A stretch of DNA of 5,796 nucleotides from Rhizobiaceae bacterium (GTDB lineage: Bacteria; Pseudomonadota; Alphaproteobacteria; Rhizobiales; Rhizobiaceae). The stretch spans positions 1 through 5,796 of the forward strand of contig JAEUMA010000443.1 in the NCBI GenBank assembly GCA_016793565.1. The letters are read 5' to 3'. The position numbers and the translations under genes were made by a program. A model generated the notes under the pieces. The model did not search any database, was not told where the DNA came from, and saw nothing but the letters and a program-made list of their open reading frames with translations. This document shows, piece by piece, positions 1 to 5,747 of this stretch (position 1 is the stretch's first letter; every line of letters begins with the position of its first letter).

Positions 1-23
1 CTGCGCGAGGCTTCGGACATCTT

Positions 24-54
24 TCGGGCTGCCACGGCAGCCCGATCTCATTTT
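24..54 (+). terminator. Intergenic hairpin with T-rich tail upstream of the amino-acid permease
   Basis: Bases 24-33 and 36-45 form a perfect 10-bp inverted repeat. In practice this is a 9-bp GC-rich stem with a CACG loop. The tail at 46-54 has six T in nine bases and ends TTTT, which gives the form of a Rho-independent terminator on the + strand. Only 29 nt separate the stem from the permease ATG at 75, leaving no room for a promoter after it. It is therefore more likely a partial terminator or an mRNA-stabilising hairpin inside an operon, as is common between binding-protein and permease genes, than a hard end of transcription. The upstream gene cannot be identified. Confidence 0.55.
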
Positions 55-74
55 GACGATAGCGGGGATGGCTG

Positions 75-779
75 ATGGATCTTCTCAATTTCGAAGTCGT
101 GGCGGACTACTGGCATGTCTTTCTGCGCGGACTGGGCATCACCGTCCTGCTGACCCTGTCGACAATGGTGCTTGCGACCGTGCTGGCGATCCCGGTGGCG
201 CTCGCCCGCATGTCCGAGTACCGGCTGATCCGATGGCCGGCCAACGTATTCGTTGAGTTCATGCGAGCAACGCCGTTGATCCTTCAGCTCATCTATATCT
301 ACTATGTGCTGCCGACCGCCGGCATCAAGCTCGACCCCATCACCGCGGCGATTACCGGGCTGACCCTGCACTACGGAGCCTATCTCAGCGAGGTGTTCCG
401 GGGCGGCATCCAGTCCATCCCCAAGGGTCAGACCGAGGCCGCTTTCGCGCTCGGGCTTTCCTACTGGCTGGCCTTTCGCAAGGTGGTGCTGCCGCAGGCG
501 TTTCGCGCCGTGCTGCCGACGCTTGGCAACTATCTGATCTCGCTGTTCAAGGACACCTCGCTGGCGTCGGTGGTGACCGTGCAGGAACTGATGTTCAGCG
601 GCCAGATCATCGCGGCGCGCAATTTTCAGTACTTCACCGTCTACACAGTCACGGCGATACTCTATTTCTCCGTCTGCTATCCGTCCGGCCAGGTGGTGCG
701 CAAACTGGAGGACAGGATGCGCCGCGGTTGGGTCTCTACACGTCCAGAGGATGCCGGGGTCGACCGAGCCAGGGCATAA
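75..779 (+). CDS. Amino-acid-type ABC transporter permease (HisM/GlnP family)
   Basis: This 234-residue inner-membrane subunit of a polar amino-acid-type ABC importer has the usual family length and about five hydrophobic segments: roughly residues 18-45, 56-80, 84-105, 145-172 and 185-205. Family signatures are clear. RATPLILQL at 64-72 matches the R-x-TPL-x-Q motif, and SEVFRGGIQSIPKGQTEAA at 105-123 leads into the EAA loop, with E121-A122-A123, G127 and LP at 139-140; this loop contacts the ATPase. The start is the ATG at 75, preceded by a GGGG tract at 64-67, and the N-terminal length fits the family. The binding protein, ATPase and any partner permease must lie left of the window. The ligand cannot be told from the permease alone; amino acids, ectoine-like compounds or opines are all possible. 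The gene converges with the ATPase gene at 818. Family assignment is secure, substrate is not. Confidence 0.93.
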   Translation: MDLLNFEVVADYWHVFLRGLGITVLLTLSTMVLATVLAIPVALARMSEYRLIRWPANVFVEFMRATPLILQLIYIYYVLPTAGIKLDPITAAITGLTLHYGAYLSEVFRGGIQSIPKGQTEAAFALGLSYWLAFRKVVLPQAFRAVLPTLGNYLISLFKDTSLASVVTVQELMFSGQIIAARNFQYFTVYTVTAILYFSVCYPSGQVVRKLEDRMRRGWVSTRPEDAGVDRARA

Positions 780-817
780 GGACGGCTGGAACGGAGGCCG
801 TGCACTTGTTGCGGAAG

Positions 818-1900
818 CTACGAGCGTTCGTCCAGAACATGGACGGCGTCCGCGACACGCCACCACGCGTGGGTTGCCGTGCCGCTCGTCGGCGTCTCGA
901 CCGTCGCCGGCATGCTCAGGCGCAGCAGACCTGCGTCTGCACCGTCGAATAAAACCCGCACGACCGGGCCGATCCGTTCGACGTCGATGACCGTGCCTTC
1001 GATGGCATCGCAGTCCCAGGCTGGCGGAGCGCCTAGGCCGATGGCCTCCTGTCGGATCGCGACCATCGCCTTGCCGCCGGCGGCGACCGGATGCAGCGGC
1101 AGCAGTCGCAGCGTCGACGTCCCGGCCTGTCCAACCCAGCCGTGCTGCGTCTGCGACATCCCGTCGAGCGCAAGCACATTGGCATTGCCGATGAAGTCGG
1201 CGACGAATGCGGTGCGGGGCCGGTCGTAGATTTCACCGGGCGATCCCTGCTGTGCGACCCGCCCGCGCGACAGAAGCACCACCTTGGTAGACAGGCCCAG
1301 CGCCTCCTCCTGATCATGCGTCACGTTGACGAAGGTCGTACCTAGCCTCGCATGCAGGGCCTTGAGGCCGGCCTGCAATTCGCCGCGCAGCTTGCGGTCG
1401 AGCGCGCTCAGCGGCTCGTCGAGCAGCAGGAGAGGGGGCTCGTAGACGAGCGCCCTCGCGATCGCCACCCGCTGCTGCTGACCGCCGGAGAGCATCGACG
1501 GCCGACGTTCCTCCATGCCTAGCAACTGCACGAGGTCGAGCACGCGGCGCACTTTCTGGTCGATCGCCGCGCGGCTTTCCCCGCGCACTTCCAGTGGGTA
1601 GGCGATGTTTGCTGCAACCGTCATGTGCGGAAACAGAGCGTATCCCTGGAACACCACGCCGAAGCCGCGCCGCTCCGGCGGCACGCGCGTGATGTCTGTT
1701 CCGTCGAATGTGATGCGACCCTCTTCGGGCAGCACGAAGCCCGCGATCGCCATCAGAGCGGTGCTCTTGCCGGAGCCCGAGGGTCCGAGCAGCGTAACGA
1801 AATCGCCGCGCGCTATCTCGACGTCGACGCTGTCCAACGCGGCATGGCGGCCGTAGCGCTTGGTGATGCCTTCGAGGCTCAGGAACGATCGCTTGACCAT
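818..1900 (-). CDS. ABC transporter ATP-binding protein, PotA/CysA-like
   Basis: This 360-residue cytoplasmic ATPase powers the importer encoded just upstream. All nucleotide-binding motifs are intact: Walker A GPSGSGKST at 39-47, Q-loop Q85, signature LSGGQQQR at 137-144, Walker B LLLLDEP at 157-163, D-loop SALD at 165-168, and switch histidine H195 in THDQEEAL. Residues from about 240 onward form the C-terminal TOBE-type domain (AIRQEAI at 281-287) typical of the PotA/FbpC/UgpC group, and total length is normal. The reading frame is open to an ATG at 1963, but that extension overlaps the permease gene and has no family similarity. The ATG at 1900 is chosen because AGGA (plus-strand 1905-1908) precedes it and MVKRSFLSLEGITKRYG is a standard N-terminus. 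It starts 10 nt after the permease stop and is the last gene of the operon. A functional enzyme is expected. Confidence 0.95.
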   Translation of the reverse strand: MVKRSFLSLEGITKRYGRHAALDSVDVEIARGDFVTLLGPSGSGKSTALMAIAGFVLPEEGRITFDGTDITRVPPERRGFGVVFQGYALFPHMTVAANIAYPLEVRGESRAAIDQKVRRVLDLVQLLGMEERRPSMLSGGQQQRVAIARALVYEPPLLLLDEPLSALDRKLRGELQAGLKALHARLGTTFVNVTHDQEEALGLSTKVVLLSRGRVAQQGSPGEIYDRPRTAFVADFIGNANVLALDGMSQTQHGWVGQAGTSTLRLLPLHPVAAGGKAMVAIRQEAIGLGAPPAWDCDAIEGTVIDVERIGPVVRVLFDGADAGLLRLSMPATVETPTSGTATHAWWRVADAVHVLDERS

Positions 1901-1910
1901 GGCGTCCTGC

Positions 1911-2708
1911 TTACCCGGCCTCCGGGCGACCGCCGCCCCGCTTCGAGAACAGCAGGAATACAAGGACTCCCGCCAGCGTCAGGGCCAGCATCAGCGTAGC
2001 GACGACCGCCACGATCGGATCGATGTCGTAGCGCAGGCTGTCCCAGATCTTGCGTGGCAGAACCTGTACATTGCGCCCGGTGACGAACAGCGTGATGACG
2101 GATTCGTCCCAGCCGCTGACGAGCGCCAGCACGAAACCGGCAAGGATCGATTCCCTGATGCTCGGCAGAACGACACGGCGCAACGTGCGCCACGGGCCCG
2201 CACCGAGGCTGCGCGAGGCCTTCACCTGCGTGGCGTCGAGCATCGCAAGGGCTGCCGACGTAACGATCACCACGAACGGCAAGCCGACCGCCACCTGCAC
2301 CAGGATGACGCCTGTCACCGTGTCGTAGAGCCCGAGTTTCGTCCACAGCAGATACATCGCCAGCGCCGCGACGATGCCGGGTATGGCGAGCGGCAGCAGC
2401 ACCATGCCCTTCAGAAGCCCGATCCAGCGCCCCGCGATCCCCCACAGGCCGATCGAGAAAGCCGTGCCGAGCACCGTTGCGATGGTGGCGGCCGTCAGCG
2501 CCGTTCCCGCGCTGAGCATGAACGAACGCCGCCAGGCCTGGTCGGCGGCGAACCGCTTGTAGTGCTGCAGCGAGAACGTGTGCTCCGGCAGGCTGAGATA
2601 GGTGCGGTCCGTGAAGGAAGCGGGAATAGCGATCAGGCTGGGCACGATCAGAAAGGCGGCGACGACGAGCGCGAGGCCGACGATCCAGGCGGTCGGGCGG
2701 TACGTCAT
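1911..2708 (-). CDS. ABC transporter permease, PotC-like (second membrane subunit)
   Basis: This 265-residue inner-membrane protein is one half of the translocation pore. Hydrophobic segments lie at about 8-30, 64-90, 100-122, 130-155, 185-207 and 232-254, as in the PotC/binding-protein-dependent permease family. The EAA-type loop is QVKASRSLGA at 161-170 followed by LP at 181-182; the usual glutamate is replaced by lysine (K163). The frame is open upstream to 3614, but that stretch is the out-of-frame shadow of the preceding permease. The start is the ATG at 2708, with AAGG at plus-strand 2717-2720 eight nucleotides away. It overlaps the preceding permease stop by ATGA, indicating translational coupling, and lies 10 nt before the ATPase gene. 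Family membership is clear; the substrate is not defined by this subunit. Confidence 0.94.
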   Translation of the reverse strand: MTYRPTAWIVGLALVVAAFLIVPSLIAIPASFTDRTYLSLPEHTFSLQHYKRFAADQAWRRSFMLSAGTALTAATIATVLGTAFSIGLWGIAGRWIGLLKGMVLLPLAIPGIVAALAMYLLWTKLGLYDTVTGVILVQVAVGLPFVVIVTSAALAMLDATQVKASRSLGAGPWRTLRRVVLPSIRESILAGFVLALVSGWDESVITLFVTGRNVQVLPRKIWDSLRYDIDPIVAVVATLMLALTLAGVLVFLLFSKRGGGRPEAG

Positions 2709-3535
2709 GCGGCGCGCCTTTGCCGCATCAGCATTTCGGGCAGCTTGACCAGACCGTAGCTCGCGCCGATCGCGGCGATCAGGAAGATCGCCAGCGCGGA
2801 AGCCTTGCCCCAGGCCAGCACGTTCTGCACGTGGAAGGTGATGAATTCGGCGATCATGACCACGCGACCGCCGCCGAGCAGCGCCGGCGTGATGTAGAAG
2901 CCGAGCGCGATCACGAAGGTCAGCGCCAGCGCCGCGAATGCCCCGGGGGCCGCCAGCGGCAGCACCACGGTGCGGAACACCCGCGCGCGGTGCGCTCCCA
3001 TGCTGCGCGCCGCCGCCACCAGCGACAGGTCGATGCCGCGCAGCGCGGCCAGGATCGTCAGCACGGCAAACGGTATCAGGTAGTGCACCATTCCCAGCAG
3101 CACGCCGGGCTCGTTGCGGATCAGCCGCACCGGTCCGAGCGACAGCGCCGCCAATGTCGCGTTGACAGGTCCGTTCGGGCCGAGGGCGAGGATGAGGGCA
3201 AAACACCGGATCAGCACCGACAGCCAGAACGACACCAGCACGACGAAGAGAAGCACCAGCGACAGCGTTCGTCCGCTCAGCCATATGGCGTATGCCACCG
3301 CGAAACCCAGCATAACCGATATGACGCTGGCGATAGCGCTGAAGCGGAAAGTGGCCCAGACGATCTTGCCCACGGCGCTCGAGGTCGCCATCCAGCCGAA
3401 ATTCTGCAGCCCCGGCTGCGGATCGCGAAAGGCAAGGCTCAGCATCAGAAGCAGGGGGGCCAGGAACAGCGCGAAGGAAAATAGCGCCGCGGGCGCCGCC
3501 AGGAGGCGAAATGCCCGCGGTATGTCCTGCCCCAT
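2705..3535 (-). CDS. ABC transporter permease, PotB-like (first membrane subunit)
   Basis: This 276-residue inner-membrane subunit resembles PotB-type permeases. It has an N-terminal membrane anchor at about 12-36, then the stretch at about 101-131 (FWLSVLIR, then LGPNGPVN) that corresponds to the FW-x-x-x-LIR region of PotB. Further hydrophobic segments lie near 60-85, 93-118, 145-165, 198-222 and 245-265. The EAA loop is LVAAARSMGA at 172-181 with LP at 192-193, so the canonical glutamate position carries alanine (A174). GGGGAAG on the minus strand (plus-strand 3541-3547) lies 5 nt before the ATG. The gene begins 18 nt after the binding-protein stop, and its own stop overlaps the start of the second permease. 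It should form a heterodimer with that permease. Family call is strong; substrate unknown. Confidence 0.94.
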   Translation of the reverse strand: MGQDIPRAFRLLAAPAALFSFALFLAPLLLMLSLAFRDPQPGLQNFGWMATSSAVGKIVWATFRFSAIASVISVMLGFAVAYAIWLSGRTLSLVLLFVVLVSFWLSVLIRCFALILALGPNGPVNATLAALSLGPVRLIRNEPGVLLGMVHYLIPFAVLTILAALRGIDLSLVAAARSMGAHRARVFRTVVLPLAAPGAFAALALTFVIALGFYITPALLGGGRVVMIAEFITFHVQNVLAWGKASALAIFLIAAIGASYGLVKLPEMLMRQRRAA

Positions 3536-3553
3536 CCCTGCTTCCCCGCTGCT

Positions 3554-4612
3554 TTAGGCGGCGATCAGTTCCAGGAACTTCGTCTGCACGCGTTCCTGGT
3601 TGTCGATATACCACTGGACGTCGACGGGTACCTGCTTGGCTACGTTGTCCGCGCTGGTCGGGTTGAACGGAGCGAACTCCGCCGGAATGAACTTCTCCGC
3701 GGCGGGGTTGGAGGGAGACAGGTTGGTCTTGAGATAGACCTTGGCCTGAACCTCGGGGTCGAGCATCTTGGCAATGGCGGGGAAAACCGCGTCGCCGGCC
3801 GGATTCTTGGCCGGCACGCCCCAGCTTGCGGGCAAAAGCAGGCCGCCGGCGAAATCGAGGCCAAAGCGCTCCTTGTCCTCATTGGCAAGCTGCGTGGCGC
3901 GCGTGCTCCACAGATTGCCCATCACCGTTTCGCCGTCCCGCATCAGCTGCTGGCTCTCCGAACCCGAGTTCCAGAAGATCACATGCGGGAGAATTTCCTT
4001 CAACTTGGCGAAGGCGCGGTCCTCGTCGATGGGATAGACCTTGTCCAGGGGCACGCCGTCGGCGATCAGCGCCGCCTCCAGCACACCCTCTATATGTTTG
4101 CGGAACGCCCGCTTGCCCGGGAACTTCTCGATATTCCAGACGTCCGCCCAGCTTGTCGGAACATTGCCGCCCAGCGCCTTCTTGTCGAAGGAGATGATGC
4201 TGCTGAAAATGTAGCTCGCGACGGCGAACTCGTAGGCGAAGCCCGGCAGAACGCTGTCCTTCGGCACCTGGGTATAGTCGATCGGGCGTGCCATTCCGGC
4301 CTTGCCGAGCAGGATGCTGTCGGCCACGCTGAGGTCGGCCACGTCCCAGCTCACCTGGCCGGCCTCGACCATGGCGCGGATCTTGGCTGGCTCGGGGCCG
4401 CTTTCGTCGAATTCAAGGGCGATGCCGGAACCGGCGAAGGCCTGGCCGTAGATCTCCTTCATCGCGTCGGCGGACGGACCGCCCCAGACCGCGACGACGA
4501 CCTTCTTGTCCTCGGCGCGGACGATCCCGGGCAGCGCGAGAAGCGCAGCGCCGGCCGCGCCCGCCTTCAGTAGCTGCCGGCGTGAACTGCGTAATTCGGT
4601 AGGCTTCACCAT
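3554..4612 (-). CDS. PotD-like extracellular solute-binding protein with Tat signal
   Basis: This 352-residue periplasmic binding protein delivers the substrate to the importer. The N-terminus has a twin-arginine signal, SRRQLLK at 10-16, a hydrophobic stretch at 17-30 and a likely cleavage after VRA (residue 33), so it is probably exported folded by Tat. The mature protein has the layout of the PotD/SBP_bac_8 group: VWGGPSADA near the N-terminus (42-50), FPGKRAFRK (164-172), a long middle lobe with LPHVIFWNSGSESQQLMRDGE (209-228 covers most of it), MGNLW (231-235), and a C-terminal helix ending at LELIAA. Compared by eye with E. coli PotD, the acidic amine-binding positions look substituted (H173, G176, A262), so polyamine binding is doubtful. 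The ATG at 4612 is supported by AAGGGGAA on the minus strand (plus-strand 4620-4627). It is the first gene of the operon, divergent from the isomerase gene. Confidence 0.93.
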   Translation of the reverse strand: MVKPTELRSSRRQLLKAGAAGAALLALPGIVRAEDKKVVVAVWGGPSADAMKEIYGQAFAGSGIALEFDESGPEPAKIRAMVEAGQVSWDVADLSVADSILLGKAGMARPIDYTQVPKDSVLPGFAYEFAVASYIFSSIISFDKKALGGNVPTSWADVWNIEKFPGKRAFRKHIEGVLEAALIADGVPLDKVYPIDEDRAFAKLKEILPHVIFWNSGSESQQLMRDGETVMGNLWSTRATQLANEDKERFGLDFAGGLLLPASWGVPAKNPAGDAVFPAIAKMLDPEVQAKVYLKTNLSPSNPAAEKFIPAEFAPFNPTSADNVAKQVPVDVQWYIDNQERVQTKFLELIAA

Positions 4613-4645
4613 CTCAATGTTCCCCTTGTCGCTGGCGGCAAGCCC

Positions 4646-4672
4646 TTGTCACTTGCGCATTGCCTGTATACA
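4646..4672 (+). promoter_or_regulatory. Candidate promoter for the isomerase gene
   Basis: TTGTCA (4646-4651, 5 of 6 matches to the -35 consensus) is followed after 15 nt by TATACA (4667-4672). The spacing is two bases short of optimal, so an activator or a different -10 may be involved. If used, transcription would start near 4679 and leave a leader of about 33 nt containing the GGAG ribosome site. The -10 shares the TGTATACA palindrome with the opposing promoter. Confidence 0.25.
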
Positions 4673-4675
4673 AGG
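4663..4675. promoter_or_regulatory. Candidate operator: TGTATACA palindrome (GntR/FadR-like)
   Basis: The perfect 8-bp palindrome TGTATACA occupies 4665-4672 and is flanked by CC and AGG, so the minus strand reads CCTTGTATACAGG. This resembles the T-x-GT-x(3)-AC-x-A pattern known for FadR-subfamily (FCD) GntR regulators. It sits over the candidate -10 elements of both divergent genes, where a bound repressor could silence both operons. No regulator gene is in the window, and the left half-site is imperfect. Confidence 0.45.
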
Positions 4676-4693
4676 ATACATATTGCCTGTCCA
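4665..4693 (-). promoter_or_regulatory. Candidate sigma70-type promoter for the transporter operon
   Basis: On the minus strand TGGACA (plus-strand 4688-4693, 5 of 6 matches to TTGACA) is followed after 17 nt by TATACA (plus-strand 4665-4670, 4 of 6 matches to TATAAT). Transcription would begin near 4658, giving a leader of about 45 nt before the binding-protein ATG, with its AAGGGGAA ribosome site inside. The spacing is ideal but the matches are moderate, and alphaproteobacterial promoters are often degenerate. This is a pattern match only. Confidence 0.4.
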
Positions 4694-4700
4694 GCCCGGC

Positions 4701-4704
4701 GGAG
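4701..4704 (+). promoter_or_regulatory. Ribosome binding site that fixes the isomerase start
   Basis: GGAG lies 7 nt before the ATG at 4712. An in-frame ATG at 4646 would add 22 residues, but it has no comparable site and would place the candidate promoter and operator inside the coding region. The shorter start also gives the typical MRIGFYT strand-1 opening of a TIM barrel. Confidence 0.75.
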
Positions 4705-4711
4705 AATCCGA

Positions 4712-5662
4712 ATGCGCATTGGCTTCTATACGAACTACACGCCCGAGATCGCCGCCTTTGCGCAGCGTACCGGCTTCCGCTCGCTCGAGTTGTCGGCCTG
4801 GCCGCATTCGTCGCTCAACCCGTCGAAGGTGACGCGCGAGCAGATTTCGGCGATGCTGAAGGACCTGGAGGCGCGCGACATCGAGCTGTCCGCCCTCGGC
4901 TACTATCCGAACTACCTGTCAGCCGATGGGCACGAGGCTGCCGAGGCGCTGGCCTATCTTGCCAAGGTCATCGACCTGGCCGGCGACATGGGCGTGCCGG
5001 TGGTGGCGACGTTCGCAGGGCGCAACCCGGAACTCTCCGTCGAGGACAATTTGCCAGCCTTCAAGGAGACCTTCTCGCGCATCTGCGAGCATGCCGAGCG
5101 GCGCAACGTCCGCATCGCGATGGAAAACTGTCCGATGATGAACCGCTTCAGCATGAAGGGCGAGAACATCGCTTTCAGCCCCGAAATCTGGCGCGTGCTG
5201 TTCGACCTGGTGCCGTCGGCCAATCTCGGTCTCGAACTCGACCCGTCGCATTGCGTCTGGCAGGGCATCGACTACGTCAAGGCCGTGCGCGAGTTCGGCT
5301 CGCGCATTTTTCACGTGCACGCCAAGGACATGGAGGTCCGTCGTGAACTTCTGGCCGACAGCGGCATCTACGGCGTGGCACTGACCCGCTTCGCCGGCCT
5401 CGGGCACGGCTGGTGGCGGGCGCGTACCCCCGGATGGGGCGAGGTCGACTGGGCCAAGCTGATCACGGCTCTGGTCGAGGTCGGCTACAAGGGCAATCTC
5501 GACATCGAGCATGAGGACGACGTCTTCGCAGAGGCCACCAAGCTCGCCTCGGAAATCCACGAAGAGGACATCGTCGCGAGCTACGGGTCCGAAATGCGGG
5601 GTCTGGAACTCGGCTACAAGACGCTTGCGCGGTTTGTTCCGGATGCGCGCTGGCCGGGCTGA
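4712..5662 (+). CDS. Sugar-phosphate isomerase/epimerase-like TIM-barrel enzyme
   Basis: This 316-residue cytoplasmic protein belongs to the xylose-isomerase-like TIM-barrel superfamily (AP endonuclease 2 family), which includes inositol-catabolism enzymes such as IolE and IolH and various sugar epimerases. The barrel starts at residue 1 (MRIGFYT). Likely divalent-metal ligands are spaced as the family expects: E138 in AMENC, D177 with H180 in ELDPSH, H203 in HVHAKD, and E266 in DIEHED. The loop RTPGWGEVDW at 238-247 is also typical of these epimerase-like proteins. Length is slightly above the family's usual 260-300 residues, with the extra helical tail after about 275. It is transcribed divergently from the ABC importer over a 99-bp shared region, suggesting it processes the imported compound. 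The exact reaction and substrate cannot be deduced, and many family members are annotated only as isomerase/epimerase. Confidence 0.9.
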   Translation: MRIGFYTNYTPEIAAFAQRTGFRSLELSAWPHSSLNPSKVTREQISAMLKDLEARDIELSALGYYPNYLSADGHEAAEALAYLAKVIDLAGDMGVPVVATFAGRNPELSVEDNLPAFKETFSRICEHAERRNVRIAMENCPMMNRFSMKGENIAFSPEIWRVLFDLVPSANLGLELDPSHCVWQGIDYVKAVREFGSRIFHVHAKDMEVRRELLADSGIYGVALTRFAGLGHGWWRARTPGWGEVDWAKLITALVEVGYKGNLDIEHEDDVFAEATKLASEIHEEDIVASYGSEMRGLELGYKTLARFVPDARWPG

Positions 5663-5667
5663 TCCCC

Positions 5668-5712
5668 CGCGGCGCGCGGCACCGCCTCCCGTGCCCGCGC
5701 CGCGCAGTTTCC
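5668..5712 (+). terminator. GC-rich hairpin after the isomerase gene
   Basis: Five bases after the TGA, 5668-5682 pairs with 5691-5704 in a 14-bp, almost all-GC stem with one bulged C (5677) and an 8-nt loop. It is followed by CAGTTTCC, so the U-tract is short. It probably ends or stabilises the isomerase transcript. The weak tail means Rho assistance or incomplete termination is possible. Confidence 0.55.
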
Positions 5713-5747
5713 TGCACGACCGCTGGTGAAGCTGCCGGCGTTGCGCG

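Noticed and set aside
1..75. Plus-strand frame open from the left edge to a TGA at 73-75 overlapping the permease ATG, as a possible upstream gene end
   Set aside because: It runs straight through the strong 24-45 hairpin and its 24 codons show no recognisable permease or ATPase C-terminus. The upstream gene may end before the window, so I do not call it.
48..866. 272-codon minus-strand open frame
   Set aside because: Antisense to the clearly identified HisM-type permease, rich in H, R, Q and G as expected of a GC-rich shadow, with no recognisable family motifs.
1901..1963. N-terminal extension of the ATPase to an ATG at 1963
   Set aside because: It overlaps the 3' end of the PotC-like permease, has no ATPase-family similarity, and the ATG at 1900 has a suitable AGGA site.
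1860..2759. 299-codon plus-strand open frame
   Set aside because: Antisense to the PotC-like permease; the composition is dominated by R, Q, H, D and A, with no domain signature or ribosome site.
2720..3484. 254-codon plus-strand open frame
   Set aside because: Antisense to the PotB-like permease with the same shadow composition.
2709..3614. Upstream extension giving a 567-residue fused permease
   Set aside because: These 302 codons are an out-of-frame reading of the PotB-like permease; the ATG at 2708 with its own ribosome site and ATGA overlap is the natural start.
4646..4711. N-terminal extension of the isomerase to an ATG at 4646
   Set aside because: It would place the promoter and operator region inside the coding sequence; GGAG before the ATG at 4712 and the MRIGFYT barrel start support the shorter form.
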